Shown here: one piece after another, positions 7,859-14,538 of the stretch | Layout of the letters: every line of letters starts with the position of its first letter | Numbering within the stretch: the stretch's first letter is position 1 | NCBI GenBank assembly: GCA_013697825.1 | Contig: JACCWD010000129.1 | Coordinates: 1-32,466 of the forward strand | DNA length: 32,466 nt | From: Rubrobacter sp. | GTDB lineage: Bacteria; Actinomycetota; Rubrobacteria; Rubrobacterales; Rubrobacteraceae | Reading direction: 5' to 3' | Made by a program: the position numbers and the translations under genes | The notes under the pieces: generated by a model | What the model saw: only the letters and a program-made list of their open reading frames with translations | Told to the model about the DNA's origin: nothing | Databases searched by the model: none

Positions 7859-9499
7859 ATGCACCGTTCCATTACCGAAAACACTCTGTTCTACGGCGAC
7901 AACCTCTCAATCATGCGTGAGTACATCGCAAGCGAGAGCGTAGACCTCGTTTACCTGGACCCGCCATTCAACTCCAGCCGCACCTACAATGTCCTCTTCC
8001 GCGATGAATCCGGCAAGCACTCGGAAGCTCAGATAGAAGCCTTTGAGGATACTTGGCACTGGGGGCCGGATGCCGAACAGACGTACCACGAGCTAGTTAC
8101 CGAAGCCTCAGACGAGGTATCCAAAGCCGTAGCCGCGCTTAGGGAATTGATCGGGACGAATCAGGTTATGGCGTACCTCGTGATGATGGCCGCTCGGCTC
8201 GTGGAACTACACAGAGTTCTGAAGCCAACCGGAAGCCTGTATCTTCATTGTGATCCGACCGCCAGCCACTATTTGAAGATCGTCTTGGATACTATCTTCG
8301 ACCCGCGCCAGTTCAGGAATGAGATCATCTGGAAGCGAACCAGCGCACACGGCGACGCAAAGCGCCGTTACGCCGACGTTAGCGATACGATACTCTTCTA
8401 TACAAAGACCAATCAAGCCGAGTTCTCCGTACAGTACAAGCCACACGACCAGTCCTATGTGGACAAGTTCTATCGGCACGTAGACCCCGACGGGCGACGC
8501 TACCAGATTGATAACTTGACTAGTCCTAACCCTCGCCCCAATCTCGTATACGACTACAAAGGATACAAGCCTCACCAGTACGGTTGGCGAGTATCACGGG
8601 AACGTATGGAACGGCTAGACGCAGAAGGTAGGCTTTACTTTCCTAAGAATCTCGATGGAAGAATTCGTCAGAAACGGTACTTGGACGAGATGCATGGCAA
8701 CCCAATCAGCAACGTATGGGATGACGTGCAGCCTGTAAGCTCTCATGCAGCCGAACGTCTCGGATACCCGACACAGAAGCCCTTAGCCTTGCTAGAGCGG
8801 ATCATCAACGCAAGCAGCAATCCCGGCGACGTGGTTCTTGACCCGTTCTGCGGCTGCGGAACGGCCATAGCAGCAGCGCAGAAACTAGGGCGCAAATGGA
8901 TCGGGATAGACGTTACCCATCTCTCTATCGCCCTTCAGAAGTACCGCCTCGAAGCCATGTTCCCTGGCATCGAGTTTGAAGTCAGAGGAGAACCGGGAGA
9001 CGTAGGAGCCGCAAGGCAACTAGCCCTGGACGACCGCTTTCAATTCCAGTGGTGGGCATTGTCTCTAGTCAGAGCAAAGCCGCTTGGAAGCAAGTCTGGG
9101 GGCAAGACCGGGAAAAAGGGTGCAGACAGAGGGATAGACGGGATCATCAACTTCTTTGACGGAGGTGGCAAGCCGAAGAGGGTACTCGTGCAGGTCAAGT
9201 CAGGCAAAGTGAAAAGTGGCGACATACGCGACCTTGTAGGCACTGTAGAACGCGAAGGGGCAGCGATAGGGGTCTTCATCACGCTGGAGAATTCGACCCG
9301 CGACATGAGGACAGAAGCCGCCAGCGCGGGCTTCTACCGCTCCGATGGCTGGGGCCAGGACTACCCGAAGATTCAGATACTCACTACAGAAGAACTGTTG
9401 CACGGCGCGGGAATAAAAATGCCCCCGCAGTACGGTACGTTCAAAGAATCCCAACGAGTACGAGCAGACGCGGAAGAGCATCCACGCCTCAACTTCTAA
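7859..9499 (+). CDS. DNA methyltransferase fused to Mrr-like PD-(D/E)XK domain
   Basis: Residues 1-375 are an amino-type (N4-cytosine or N6-adenine) DNA methyltransferase of beta-type motif order: catalytic DPPF (34-37) first and the AdoMet motif DPFCGCGT (328-335) later, with GIDV following as motif II. Residues about 390-515 look like an Mrr-type restriction fold: ADRGIDG (422-428, catalytic D427) then VLVQVKSGK (443-450, QxK at 445-447). One polypeptide could therefore both methylate and cut, and no separate nuclease gene is present in the element. The ATG at 7859 follows AGGGGAAA. At 546 residues it is longer than a stand-alone beta-type enzyme. Whether the C-terminal part is an active nuclease or a DNA-recognition module is open. 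Confidence 0.85.
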   Translation: MHRSITENTLFYGDNLSIMREYIASESVDLVYLDPPFNSSRTYNVLFRDESGKHSEAQIEAFEDTWHWGPDAEQTYHELVTEASDEVSKAVAALRELIGTNQVMAYLVMMAARLVELHRVLKPTGSLYLHCDPTASHYLKIVLDTIFDPRQFRNEIIWKRTSAHGDAKRRYADVSDTILFYTKTNQAEFSVQYKPHDQSYVDKFYRHVDPDGRRYQIDNLTSPNPRPNLVYDYKGYKPHQYGWRVSRERMERLDAEGRLYFPKNLDGRIRQKRYLDEMHGNPISNVWDDVQPVSSHAAERLGYPTQKPLALLERIINASSNPGDVVLDPFCGCGTAIAAAQKLGRKWIGIDVTHLSIALQKYRLEAMFPGIEFEVRGEPGDVGAARQLALDDRFQFQWWALSLVRAKPLGSKSGGKTGKKGADRGIDGIINFFDGGGKPKRVLVQVKSGKVKSGDIRDLVGTVEREGAAIGVFITLENSTRDMRTEAASAGFYRSDGWGQDYPKIQILTTEELLHGAGIKMPPQYGTFKESQRVRADAEEHPRLNF

Positions 9500-9505
9500 G
9501 AATTT

Positions 9506-9555
9506 TTGTGCAGACCATCCATTATTTGTGCAAGCGGCTTTTTATGTGCAAGGCC
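9506..9555. repeat. Right transposon end with iterated TTGTGCA words
   Basis: TTGTGCA occurs at 9506-9512, TTGTGCAA at 9526-9533 and ATGTGCAA at 9544-9551, the last running into the 11-bp terminal repeat TGTGCAAGGCC (9545-9555). The three-copy layout mirrors the left end with slightly different spacing. Confidence 0.65.
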
Positions 9556-9564
9556 GGACGAGGA
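9556..9564 (+). repeat. Right copy of 9-bp target-site duplication
   Basis: GGACGAGGA directly follows the right terminal inverted repeat and matches 4643-4651 exactly. Confidence 0.9.
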
Positions 9565-9784
9565 GGAGATAAAGCGGCGGGTGGCCGAGAATCTCGACGC
9601 GCTCGACCGGGCGGGAAAGATGGAGGTCCTCGATCTCTCCGAGAGGCTTTCCGGTGATGCGCCGGGGCGGGACACGAGGGCGGCGCTCCTTGCGTATGCG
9701 GGCGCCATCCCTGCGGAGGATCTCGATCTCATGAAGTAGGTAATAGAGGAGGGGTGCGAGAGGGTGGATGAAGAGGAGTGGTAG
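9556..9784 (+). pseudogene. 3' piece of the split antitoxin gene, with internal amber codon
   Basis: This is the remainder of the antitoxin gene right of the transposon. Joined to 4623-4651 it reads on through KRRVAENLDALDRAG and LLAYAGAIPAEDLDLMK to a TAG at 9737-9739. Beyond that TAG the same frame continues VIEEGCERVDEEEW to a second TAG at 9782-9784, overlapping the toxin start. An ending of the type IEEGCERVDxxEW is what I recall from small antitoxins encoded upstream of PIN toxins, so the first TAG looks like a nonsense mutation rather than the native stop. That would make two independent lesions in this antitoxin. The homology call is from memory, not a search. Confidence 0.6.
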
Positions 9785-10188
9785 GGGCGGGGCGGCCTCA
9801 CGGGGTTCTTCTCGACACGAACGTCGTGATCGCGGCCTTCAACCGAGAGGGCGAGGCGCGGGAGCGGATCGAGGAATCACCCGCCGGTTCCCTCTTCGTT
9901 CCCATCATCGTACTCGGCGAATTGCGCTTCGGGGCGCGGAAGTCTGGCAGGGTCGAGGAGAACCTGCGAAAGATCGAAGCCTTCGCCGCCGCGTCGGACG
10001 TTCTTCCTTGCGATGAGGCGACCGCCCGACTTCATGGCGACGTAAAGGCCGATTTGCGCCGGAAGGGTCGGCCCATCCCGGAGAACGATATTTGGATCTC
10101 CGCAACCGCGCTCCAGCATGACCTCACAATCGCCACCCGCGATCCCCACTTCGATCACGTCGAGGGACTGAGAACCGAACGATGGTGA
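9778..10188 (+). CDS. VapC-like PIN-domain toxin (antitoxin broken)
   Basis: This is a 136-residue PIN ribonuclease of the VapC kind. The four acidic residues expected in the active site are present: D13 (LLDTNVV), E48 (LGELRFG), D104 (PENDIWIS) and D122 (ATRDPHFDHV). The GTG at 9778 overlaps the end of the decayed antitoxin frame (GTGGTAG), which is normal for toxin-antitoxin operons; upstream in-frame GTG codons are blocked by TGA. The toxin looks intact although its antitoxin is split by a transposon and carries a nonsense codon. It may be silenced by polarity or weak expression, neutralised by another antitoxin, or carry a subtle inactivating change. Confidence 0.88.
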   Translation: MVGAGRPHGVLLDTNVVIAAFNREGEARERIEESPAGSLFVPIIVLGELRFGARKSGRVEENLRKIEAFAAASDVLPCDEATARLHGDVKADLRRKGRPIPENDIWISATALQHDLTIATRDPHFDHVEGLRTERW

Positions 10189-10276
10189 AAAGAGAGGCGA
10201 ACACCGAGGAAGCCGACACGACGGCGCCCATAAAGCTAAAATCCCTCCCCGTGGCGAACACGACGAAAAACACCGC

Positions 10277-10936
10277 ATGAGCACCGGACCCCTCGCCCTC
10301 ATGGTTCGCGTCCGCGACGAGCCGGGGACCCTCCACGCCCTCACCCGCGTCATCTTCGAGCGCCGGGCGAACATCACGTACGTGGACATCGCCGAGCGTG
10401 GCGAAGAGGTGTCCACCGTGTATTTCGAGATGGAGGAAGTCTCCTCGGAGGAGGCCATGATCGGCGCCCTCGGAAACCTCTCCATAGTCCATTCGGTCGA
10501 ACGCGCCCCATCGTTCGCGAAGATTTACGGCAAGCGCATCATCGTGGTGGGGGGCGGGGCGCAAGTCGGGCAAGTCGTCGTCGGGGCCGTCGCCGAGGCC
10601 GACCGCCACAACATCCGCGGAGAGAAGATCTCCGTGGACACCATCCCCCTCGTCGGAGAGAAGGAACTCGCCGACGCGACCCGCGCCGTCGCCCGCCTCC
10701 CCCGCGCCGTCGCCCTCGTCCTCGCGGGTTCGCTCATGGGAGGCGATGTGGCGAAGGCGGTATACGAAATTCGGGAGAAAGGCATCATCGTGCTTTCACT
10801 GAACATGCCCGGAAGCGTCCCGGACGCGGCCGACCTCGTGGTGAGCGATCCGGTTCAATGCGGTGTGATGGCGGTGATGGCCGTCTCGGAGTCGGCGCGG
10901 TTCGATATACGGCTTCAGCGTGGGAGGAGATATTGA
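10277..10936 (+). CDS. ACT domain plus DUF5612 protein
   Basis: This 219-residue protein has an N-terminal ACT ligand-binding domain (LALMVRVRDEPGTLHALTRV, about 6-75), which usually binds an amino acid and regulates metabolism. The rest (about 85-215) starts with KRIIVVGGGAQVGQVVVGAV, a Rossmann-like glycine motif, and matches the DUF5612 arrangement known from methanogens and some bacteria; its function is unknown. The start is the first in-frame ATG, 88 bases after the toxin gene. Its last 16 codons (10889-10936) are repeated with synonymous changes at 11593-11640, on the far side of the BrnTA module. Confidence 0.8.
   Translation: MSTGPLALMVRVRDEPGTLHALTRVIFERRANITYVDIAERGEEVSTVYFEMEEVSSEEAMIGALGNLSIVHSVERAPSFAKIYGKRIIVVGGGAQVGQVVVGAVAEADRHNIRGEKISVDTIPLVGEKELADATRAVARLPRAVALVLAGSLMGGDVAKAVYEIREKGIIVLSLNMPGSVPDAADLVVSDPVQCGVMAVMAVSESARFDIRLQRGRRY
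10889..10936 (+). repeat. Direct repeat copy 1 (3' end of DUF5612 gene)
   Basis: These 48 bases encode ESARFDIRLQRGRRY and the stop. Copy 2 at 11593-11640 encodes the same 15 residues and stop but differs at five bases, all silent. A 26-bp core is identical. Confidence 0.85.
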
Positions 10937-10949
10937 TGGGCGGAGACGC

Positions 10950-11273
10950 TTATTTGAGTATGCCTTCGCGCTTCTCTTCTTCATAAAGACGCTCGACGAC
11001 GAACTCCTTGAGCATCGTTTGATAGCCTTTGCCTTTGCTCTCGGCGAGCGTTTTCAATCGGTCGAGTACATCCTCGTCGAAGCGCACCGCTACGGGCTTC
11101 GTTCGAGGACGGGGTGGAGGGAGCGCATCTTCCGGCGTGCTTCTCGCCTTTTCGAGGTACTCCTCCGTTACTTCGTGGGTGTCCCAGAATTCCCGCGCCT
11201 CTTTCTCGTTCATTTCCGGCGGCACCTCGGAAGGGTCGGTTAAGGGGATCATTCGCGCTTCGCCATCGCTCAT
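10950..11273 (-). CDS. brnA: BrnA-like / CopG-type antitoxin
   Basis: This 107-residue antitoxin partners the BrnT-like toxin upstream. The N-terminal part, with the pattern EAREFWDTHEVTEEYLEKA, fits the CopG_antitoxin/BrnA toxin-binding segment. The C-terminal part KPVAVRFDEDVLDRLKTLAE is a ribbon-helix-helix DNA-binding domain. The ATG at 11273 overlaps the toxin stop (ATGA, 11270-11273), so toxin-first translational coupling as in known brnTA operons is expected; a longer frame starting at 11471 would run inside the toxin gene and is rejected. The product probably represses its own promoter. Confidence 0.85.
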   Translation of the reverse strand: MSDGEARMIPLTDPSEVPPEMNEKEAREFWDTHEVTEEYLEKARSTPEDALPPPRPRTKPVAVRFDEDVLDRLKTLAESKGKGYQTMLKEFVVERLYEEEKREGILK

Positions 11274-11527
11274 CTTTTTCTCCTTCGGTACGATCTTTTC
11301 TCGTTTTTGCTCGCGTCTCGGGCTGTGACCACCCGCGTCGTCCCACCGCCGCGCTCCATGACGACGACGAGAATTCTGCCATCCTCGGTCGCGCCGATCA
11401 CACCGGCCCGCCCACCATGCGCCGGGAATGGAACCCGGCCCGGATCCCAAACCGCGTCCTCGGCCTCCCACGTGTCCACCCCGTGCCGCACAATATGCTC
11501 GATGTTGTCTTCATCCCAGTCGAACAC
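11270..11527 (-). CDS. brnT: BrnT-like ribonuclease toxin
   Basis: This 85-residue product has the BrnT (DUF497) pattern FDWDEDNIEHIVRHGV, then ILVVVMERGGGTTRVVTARD, a compact RelE-like ribonuclease fold that cleaves RNA. I choose the GTG at 11527 because GGAAGG lies six bases upstream (plus-strand positions 11534-11539) and family members begin at this point. The frame is open back to a GTG at 11563, which lacks a ribosome binding site. The gene lies head-to-tail with its antitoxin, and both run opposite to the surrounding genes. Confidence 0.87.
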   Translation of the reverse strand: MFDWDEDNIEHIVRHGVDTWEAEDAVWDPGRVPFPAHGGRAGVIGATEDGRILVVVMERGGGTTRVVTARDASKNEKRSYRRRKR

Positions 11528-11539
11528 TCGATGCCTTCC

Positions 11540-11570
11540 TTTTGTATATTCTATAGTATTCACAAATTAG
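11540..11570 (-). promoter_or_regulatory. AT-rich brnTA promoter with near-palindromic operator
   Basis: ATTCTATAGTAT at 11548-11559 is palindromic at five of six half-site positions and, read on the minus strand, contains the -10-like TAGAAT about 20 bases before the brnT ribosome binding site. This fits autorepression by the ribbon-helix-helix antitoxin. Confidence 0.45.
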
Positions 11571-11592
11571 CCTGCGAAGCGGAACCATCCCG

Positions 11593-11640
11593 GAGTCCGC
11601 CCGCTTCGATATACGGCTTCAGCGTGGGAGAAGGTATTGA
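11593..11640 (+). repeat. Direct repeat copy 2 (displaced 3' end of DUF5612 gene)
   Basis: This segment encodes the same ESARFDIRLQRGRRY-stop peptide as 10889-10936 with different third-position bases and has no gene body upstream. It looks like the original 3' end pushed away when the brnTA segment arrived, or the incoming end of a related allele. Confidence 0.8.
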
Positions 11641-11649
11641 CCGGGGGTC

Positions 11650-11722
11650 GCTTCGCTCACGTTCTCGGTTTTTAGTTCCCGGTGCTCGGCAAAAACCAAA
11701 AACCGAGAACGGCGAGCGAAGC
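11650..11722. repeat. Long imperfect palindrome before typA
   Basis: The left arm (11650-11673) has a 9-bp block GCTTCGCTC and a 14-bp block CGTTCTCGGTTTTT. The right arm (11698-11722) is their reverse complement with a one/two-base bulge. The RNA would form a stem of about 23 bp with a 24-base loop. The remaining spacer to 11825 shows no gene. Confidence 0.7.
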
Positions 11723-11825
11723 GAGCATATGCGATACAATCCTCTCTCGGAGGAACCCCCTCCGCGACCCTCGGCATTTGTTTGTCCCGCGCGACGATGC
11801 CGCTCGACAACGAATCGGAGAAGGT

Positions 11826-13610
11826 ATGGACTTTCGCAATATCGCTATCATCGCCCACGTCGACCACGGCAAAACAACCCTCGTGGACGGGATGCTTTCC
11901 CAAACCATGGACTTCGGCCACGGCCAAAAACTGGCGGAGAGGGCGATGGACTCGAACGTCCTCGAACGCGAACGCGGAATCACGATCCTTTCGAAGAACA
12001 CGGCGGTCGAATACGACGGCGTGAAGATAAACATCGTGGACACGCCGGGACACGCGGACTTCGGCGGCGAGGTCGAGCGCGTCCTCGGCATGGTGGACGG
12101 CGGACTCCTTCTCGTGGACGCCGCCGAGGGGCCGATGCCGCAGACTCGGTTCGTGCTTCGGAAGGCGATCGAACTCGGGCTGAAAATTATCGTCGTCATA
12201 AACAAGATCGACCGCCACGACGCCCGCCCCGACGAGGTCGTGAACCTCACTTTCGACCTCATGGCGGAACTCGGAGCGTCCGACGAGCAACTCGACTTCC
12301 CCGTCCTTTATTCCGTCGCCCGCGAAGGACGCGCTTTCACCGACATGGACGAGCCGAAGGAGAATATGAAGGAACTCTTCGAGACCGTCCTCGAAGAGAT
12401 ACCGCCGCCGGATGCCGACCTCGCCTCGCCGTTTCAGATGCTCGTGGCGAACCTCGATTATTCGGACTATCTCGGGCGCATTGCGATCGGAAGGGTTCGG
12501 CGCGGAACGGTGAAACGAGGCGAGTTCGTGAACCTCATCCACAAGGACGGCTCGATGTCTCGCGTTCGCGTGGCGCAGCCGTTCACGCATCTCGGACTCG
12601 AACGGGTCGAGGCCGAGGAGGTCGGGGCGGGGGACATCGTGGCGGTGTCGGGCATCGAGAGCGCGGAGATAGGGGAGACCATCTCCGACCTCGAAACGCC
12701 GGAGGCGCTCCCGATCATCACCGTGGACGAGCCGACGGTGAGCATGGTCTTCCAGCCGAACACGAGTCCGCTCGCCGGGAAGGAAGGCAAGTTCGTCACC
12801 TCGCGCCACCTCAAAGACCGCCTCGAACGCGAGGTTCAAACGAACGTGAGCCTCCGCGTATCGGAGCTTCGCCCCGACGAGTTCGAGGTCGCCGGAAGAG
12901 GGGAACTCCATCTCTCGGTGCTTCTCGAAAACATGCGGCGCGAAGGGTATGAAATTCAAGTCGCCTCCCCGCAAGTCATCACGAAGGAGGTGGACGGGAA
13001 GGTTCATGAACCCGTCGAGCATCTCGTCGTGGACGTGCCGGAGTCGTTCTCCTCGACGCTCATCGGGACGCTTTCGAGCCGGAAAGGCCGCCTCCTCGAT
13101 ATGGAGCCGCAAGGAAGCCGCGTTCGGATGGAGTTTCGCATTCCTTCGCGCGCGCTTTTCGGGTTTCGCACGCAGCTTCTCTCGATGACATCGGGCGAGG
13201 GCATCATGAGCCACGTCTTCGACGGGTACGAGCCGTGGGCCGGCGATCTCAAAACGAGGCGGAACGGGAGCCTCGTGGCGATGGAGGCCGGGGGGGCTTT
13301 CGCGTACTCGATCTGGAAATTGCAGGATCGCGGCGAGTTCTTCATAAACCCGGCGACCGAGGTATACGTCGGCATGATCGTCGGCGAACACAGCCGAGAG
13401 AGCGACCTGAACATAAACGTCTGCAAAAACAAAAAGCTAACGAACGTCCGCTCGGCGGGCGCGGACGACTCCCTCGCCCTCACGCCGCCACGAAAACTCA
13501 CCCTCGAAGATGCCCTCGAATACATAGCCGACGACGAGCTAGTGGAAATAACGCCGAAGACCATCCGCCTCCGCAAAAAGGTTCTCGCCCCGAACATGCG
13601 GAAGGTGTGA
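11826..13610 (+). CDS. typA: Ribosome-associated GTPase TypA/BipA
   Basis: This is a translational GTPase of the EF-G family that acts on the ribosome under stress and in assembly. The G motifs are clear: AHVDHGKTT (G1, residues 9-17), RGIT in the switch I region, DTPGHADFGGEV (G3) and NKID (G4). Elongation-factor domains follow, and the C-terminal part includes the TypA-specific region FGFRTQLLSMTSGEGIM and KKLTNVRSAGADD. It has 594 residues, close to the usual ~610. The ATG at 11826 follows GGAGAAGG; an upstream in-frame extension to 11682 has no family resemblance. It is flanked by palindromic spacers on both sides. Confidence 0.96.
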   Translation: MDFRNIAIIAHVDHGKTTLVDGMLSQTMDFGHGQKLAERAMDSNVLERERGITILSKNTAVEYDGVKINIVDTPGHADFGGEVERVLGMVDGGLLLVDAAEGPMPQTRFVLRKAIELGLKIIVVINKIDRHDARPDEVVNLTFDLMAELGASDEQLDFPVLYSVAREGRAFTDMDEPKENMKELFETVLEEIPPPDADLASPFQMLVANLDYSDYLGRIAIGRVRRGTVKRGEFVNLIHKDGSMSRVRVAQPFTHLGLERVEAEEVGAGDIVAVSGIESAEIGETISDLETPEALPIITVDEPTVSMVFQPNTSPLAGKEGKFVTSRHLKDRLEREVQTNVSLRVSELRPDEFEVAGRGELHLSVLLENMRREGYEIQVASPQVITKEVDGKVHEPVEHLVVDVPESFSSTLIGTLSSRKGRLLDMEPQGSRVRMEFRIPSRALFGFRTQLLSMTSGEGIMSHVFDGYEPWAGDLKTRRNGSLVAMEAGGAFAYSIWKLQDRGEFFINPATEVYVGMIVGEHSRESDLNINVCKNKKLTNVRSAGADDSLALTPPRKLTLEDALEYIADDELVEITPKTIRLRKKVLAPNMRKV

Positions 13611-13623
13611 GCCGCTTCGCGGC

Positions 13624-13675
13624 GGTTCTCAGTTCTCAGTTTTTAGCTGAGAACCGAGAACTAAAAACCGGGAAC
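13624..13675. repeat. Word-like palindrome after typA
   Basis: GGTTCTCAG (13624-13632) pairs perfectly with CTGAGAACC (13647-13655). Around them the words GTTCTCAG, TTTTTAG and their complements alternate up to 13675. It may form a terminator-like hairpin but lacks a clean U-tract after the stem. Confidence 0.65.
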
Positions 13676-13720
13676 GGTCGCGGAGCCGAAGGCGAAGCGA
13701 CACATGATAGAGTCTCCTTC

Positions 13721-14329
13721 GTGGGCAAAGTCGTGGAAAAGAGGATGGAGCGGTTTCTCGGCGACCTCCGGCGGAGTCCGGTGGTTCCGACGGTTCGCTC
13801 GGACGGGAAGCCTTTGGAGGAGGCTCTCGCCGAGGAGCATCCGGCGATACTCGTGCTCGGCGGGAATATCTTCGACCTCACGCGGCGCATCGGGGGCGGG
13901 AAGCGGCGGACGCAGATTTTCGTCAATGTGGATCTCATCGGCGGCATCGCCGGGGATAAGAATGGGATCGGCTTTTTGTCCGAACACGTCGAAGGTATCG
14001 TCTCGACGAATCGGCAGGTTATAGAGCGGGCGAACTCGACGGACCTCATCACGGTCCAACGCCTCTTCGCGATCGACACGACGGCGATGGAGCGCGGCCT
14101 GAAACTGGTTCGGCGCACGAAGCCGCGGTGTGTGGAGATTCTCCCCGCGCTCGCGTATCCGCGCATGGCTTCGAGTTATTCGGAGCTTCTCGACCGCCCG
14201 GTTCTCGCCGGGGGGTTCGTGACGAGCGAGGAGGAGCTTTCGCGCATCCTCGACGCGGGAGCGGTCGGGGTTTCGACGAGCCACGAGGCGCTGTGGAAGC
14301 ACACGGTTGATTCCGGGGTGAAATCCTGA
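13721..14329 (+). CDS. glpP: GlpP-family glycerol-3-phosphate-responsive antiterminator
   Basis: GlpP proteins are RNA-binding antiterminators that, with glycerol 3-phosphate, let transcription pass a leader terminator. Family patterns visible are SPVVPTVRS near the N-terminus, VNVDLIGGIAGDKNGIGFL, EGIVSTNRQVI, TVQRLFAIDTTAMERGLKL and VLAGGFVTSEEE, in the order of B. subtilis GlpP, and the length (about 202 residues) fits. The start is uncertain: GTG at 13721, GTG at 13733 and ATG at 13745 are all possible and none has a good ribosome binding site. It is followed by a leader with hairpins and a terminator in front of the kinase gene, so it probably controls the downstream cluster. The true effector may be another polyol phosphate. 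Confidence 0.9.
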   Translation: MGKVVEKRMERFLGDLRRSPVVPTVRSDGKPLEEALAEEHPAILVLGGNIFDLTRRIGGGKRRTQIFVNVDLIGGIAGDKNGIGFLSEHVEGIVSTNRQVIERANSTDLITVQRLFAIDTTAMERGLKLVRRTKPRCVEILPALAYPRMASSYSELLDRPVLAGGFVTSEEELSRILDAGAVGVSTSHEALWKHTVDSGVKS

Positions 14330-14340
14330 TAGCTTGACGC

Positions 14341-14442
14341 CCACAAAGCCATTCTGTGGCGAAAGCCCAATGACTTAGAGAGCCTCGCGCGGAGCCAACG
14401 TTTTCGGTCGAATGACCGGAACGCAGCCCGTGCGGGGCTTTT
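14341..14442 (+). promoter_or_regulatory. Structured leader with intrinsic terminator, likely GlpP target
   Basis: Three hairpins follow in series: CCACA/TGTGG (14341-14359); a stem around CGGTC-GAAT-GACCG extended by CGTT/AACG (14399-14423); and AGCCC-gtgcg-GGGCT followed by TTTT (14425-14442), an intrinsic terminator shape. It sits between glpP and the first kinase gene, 97 bases upstream of its ATG. Placement just behind a GlpP gene suggests an antitermination switch. I compared it by eye with riboswitch classes I know and found no match. Confidence 0.6.
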
Positions 14443-14538
14443 CGTGTGGGGCGAGGGAAAGGAGCCTCACGACCGGGGCGTATTAAACTGTGCATAAGGG
14501 AAAGGCTTCATAGAGTCTCTTTGGGAAAGGAGAGAGCG

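Larger units (their letters stand above)
4652..9555. mobile_element. IS903-like transposon carrying a restriction-modification cargo
   Basis: The ends are perfect 11-bp inverted repeats, GGCCTTGCACA (4652-4662) and TGTGCAAGGCC (9545-9555). Both continue imperfectly inward (AGAAATAGCCG on the left, TAAAAAGCCG on the right strand read inward). A perfect 9-bp direct duplication flanks them. Only one transposase is present (4767-5747, minus strand) and I find no internal copy of the ends, so the 4,904 bp looks like one transposition unit rather than two insertion sequences. Cargo: XRE/ImmA-IrrE regulator, partner protein, small basic protein, and fused methyltransferase-nuclease. Its base composition is nearer 50% GC than its surroundings. 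The insertion splits an antitoxin gene. Confidence 0.9.

Noticed and set aside
4652-9555. Integrative conjugative element or prophage
   Set aside because: No integrase, relaxase, conjugation or phage structural genes; the ends and 9-bp duplication match a DDE transposon.
10950-11471. Longer 173-residue version of the BrnA antitoxin
   Set aside because: The extra 66 residues overlap the toxin gene in another frame and are Arg/Gly-rich; the ATGA start at 11273 fits the family.
11270-11563. Longer BrnT starting at GTG 11563
   Set aside because: No ribosome binding site there and it would place the start within the probable promoter; GTG 11527 has GGAAGG six bases upstream.
14341-14442. Known riboswitch in the leader
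   Set aside because: Compared by eye with cyclic-di-GMP, glycine, THF, fluoride and guanidine classes; core sequences are missing, so only a GlpP-type leader is proposed.
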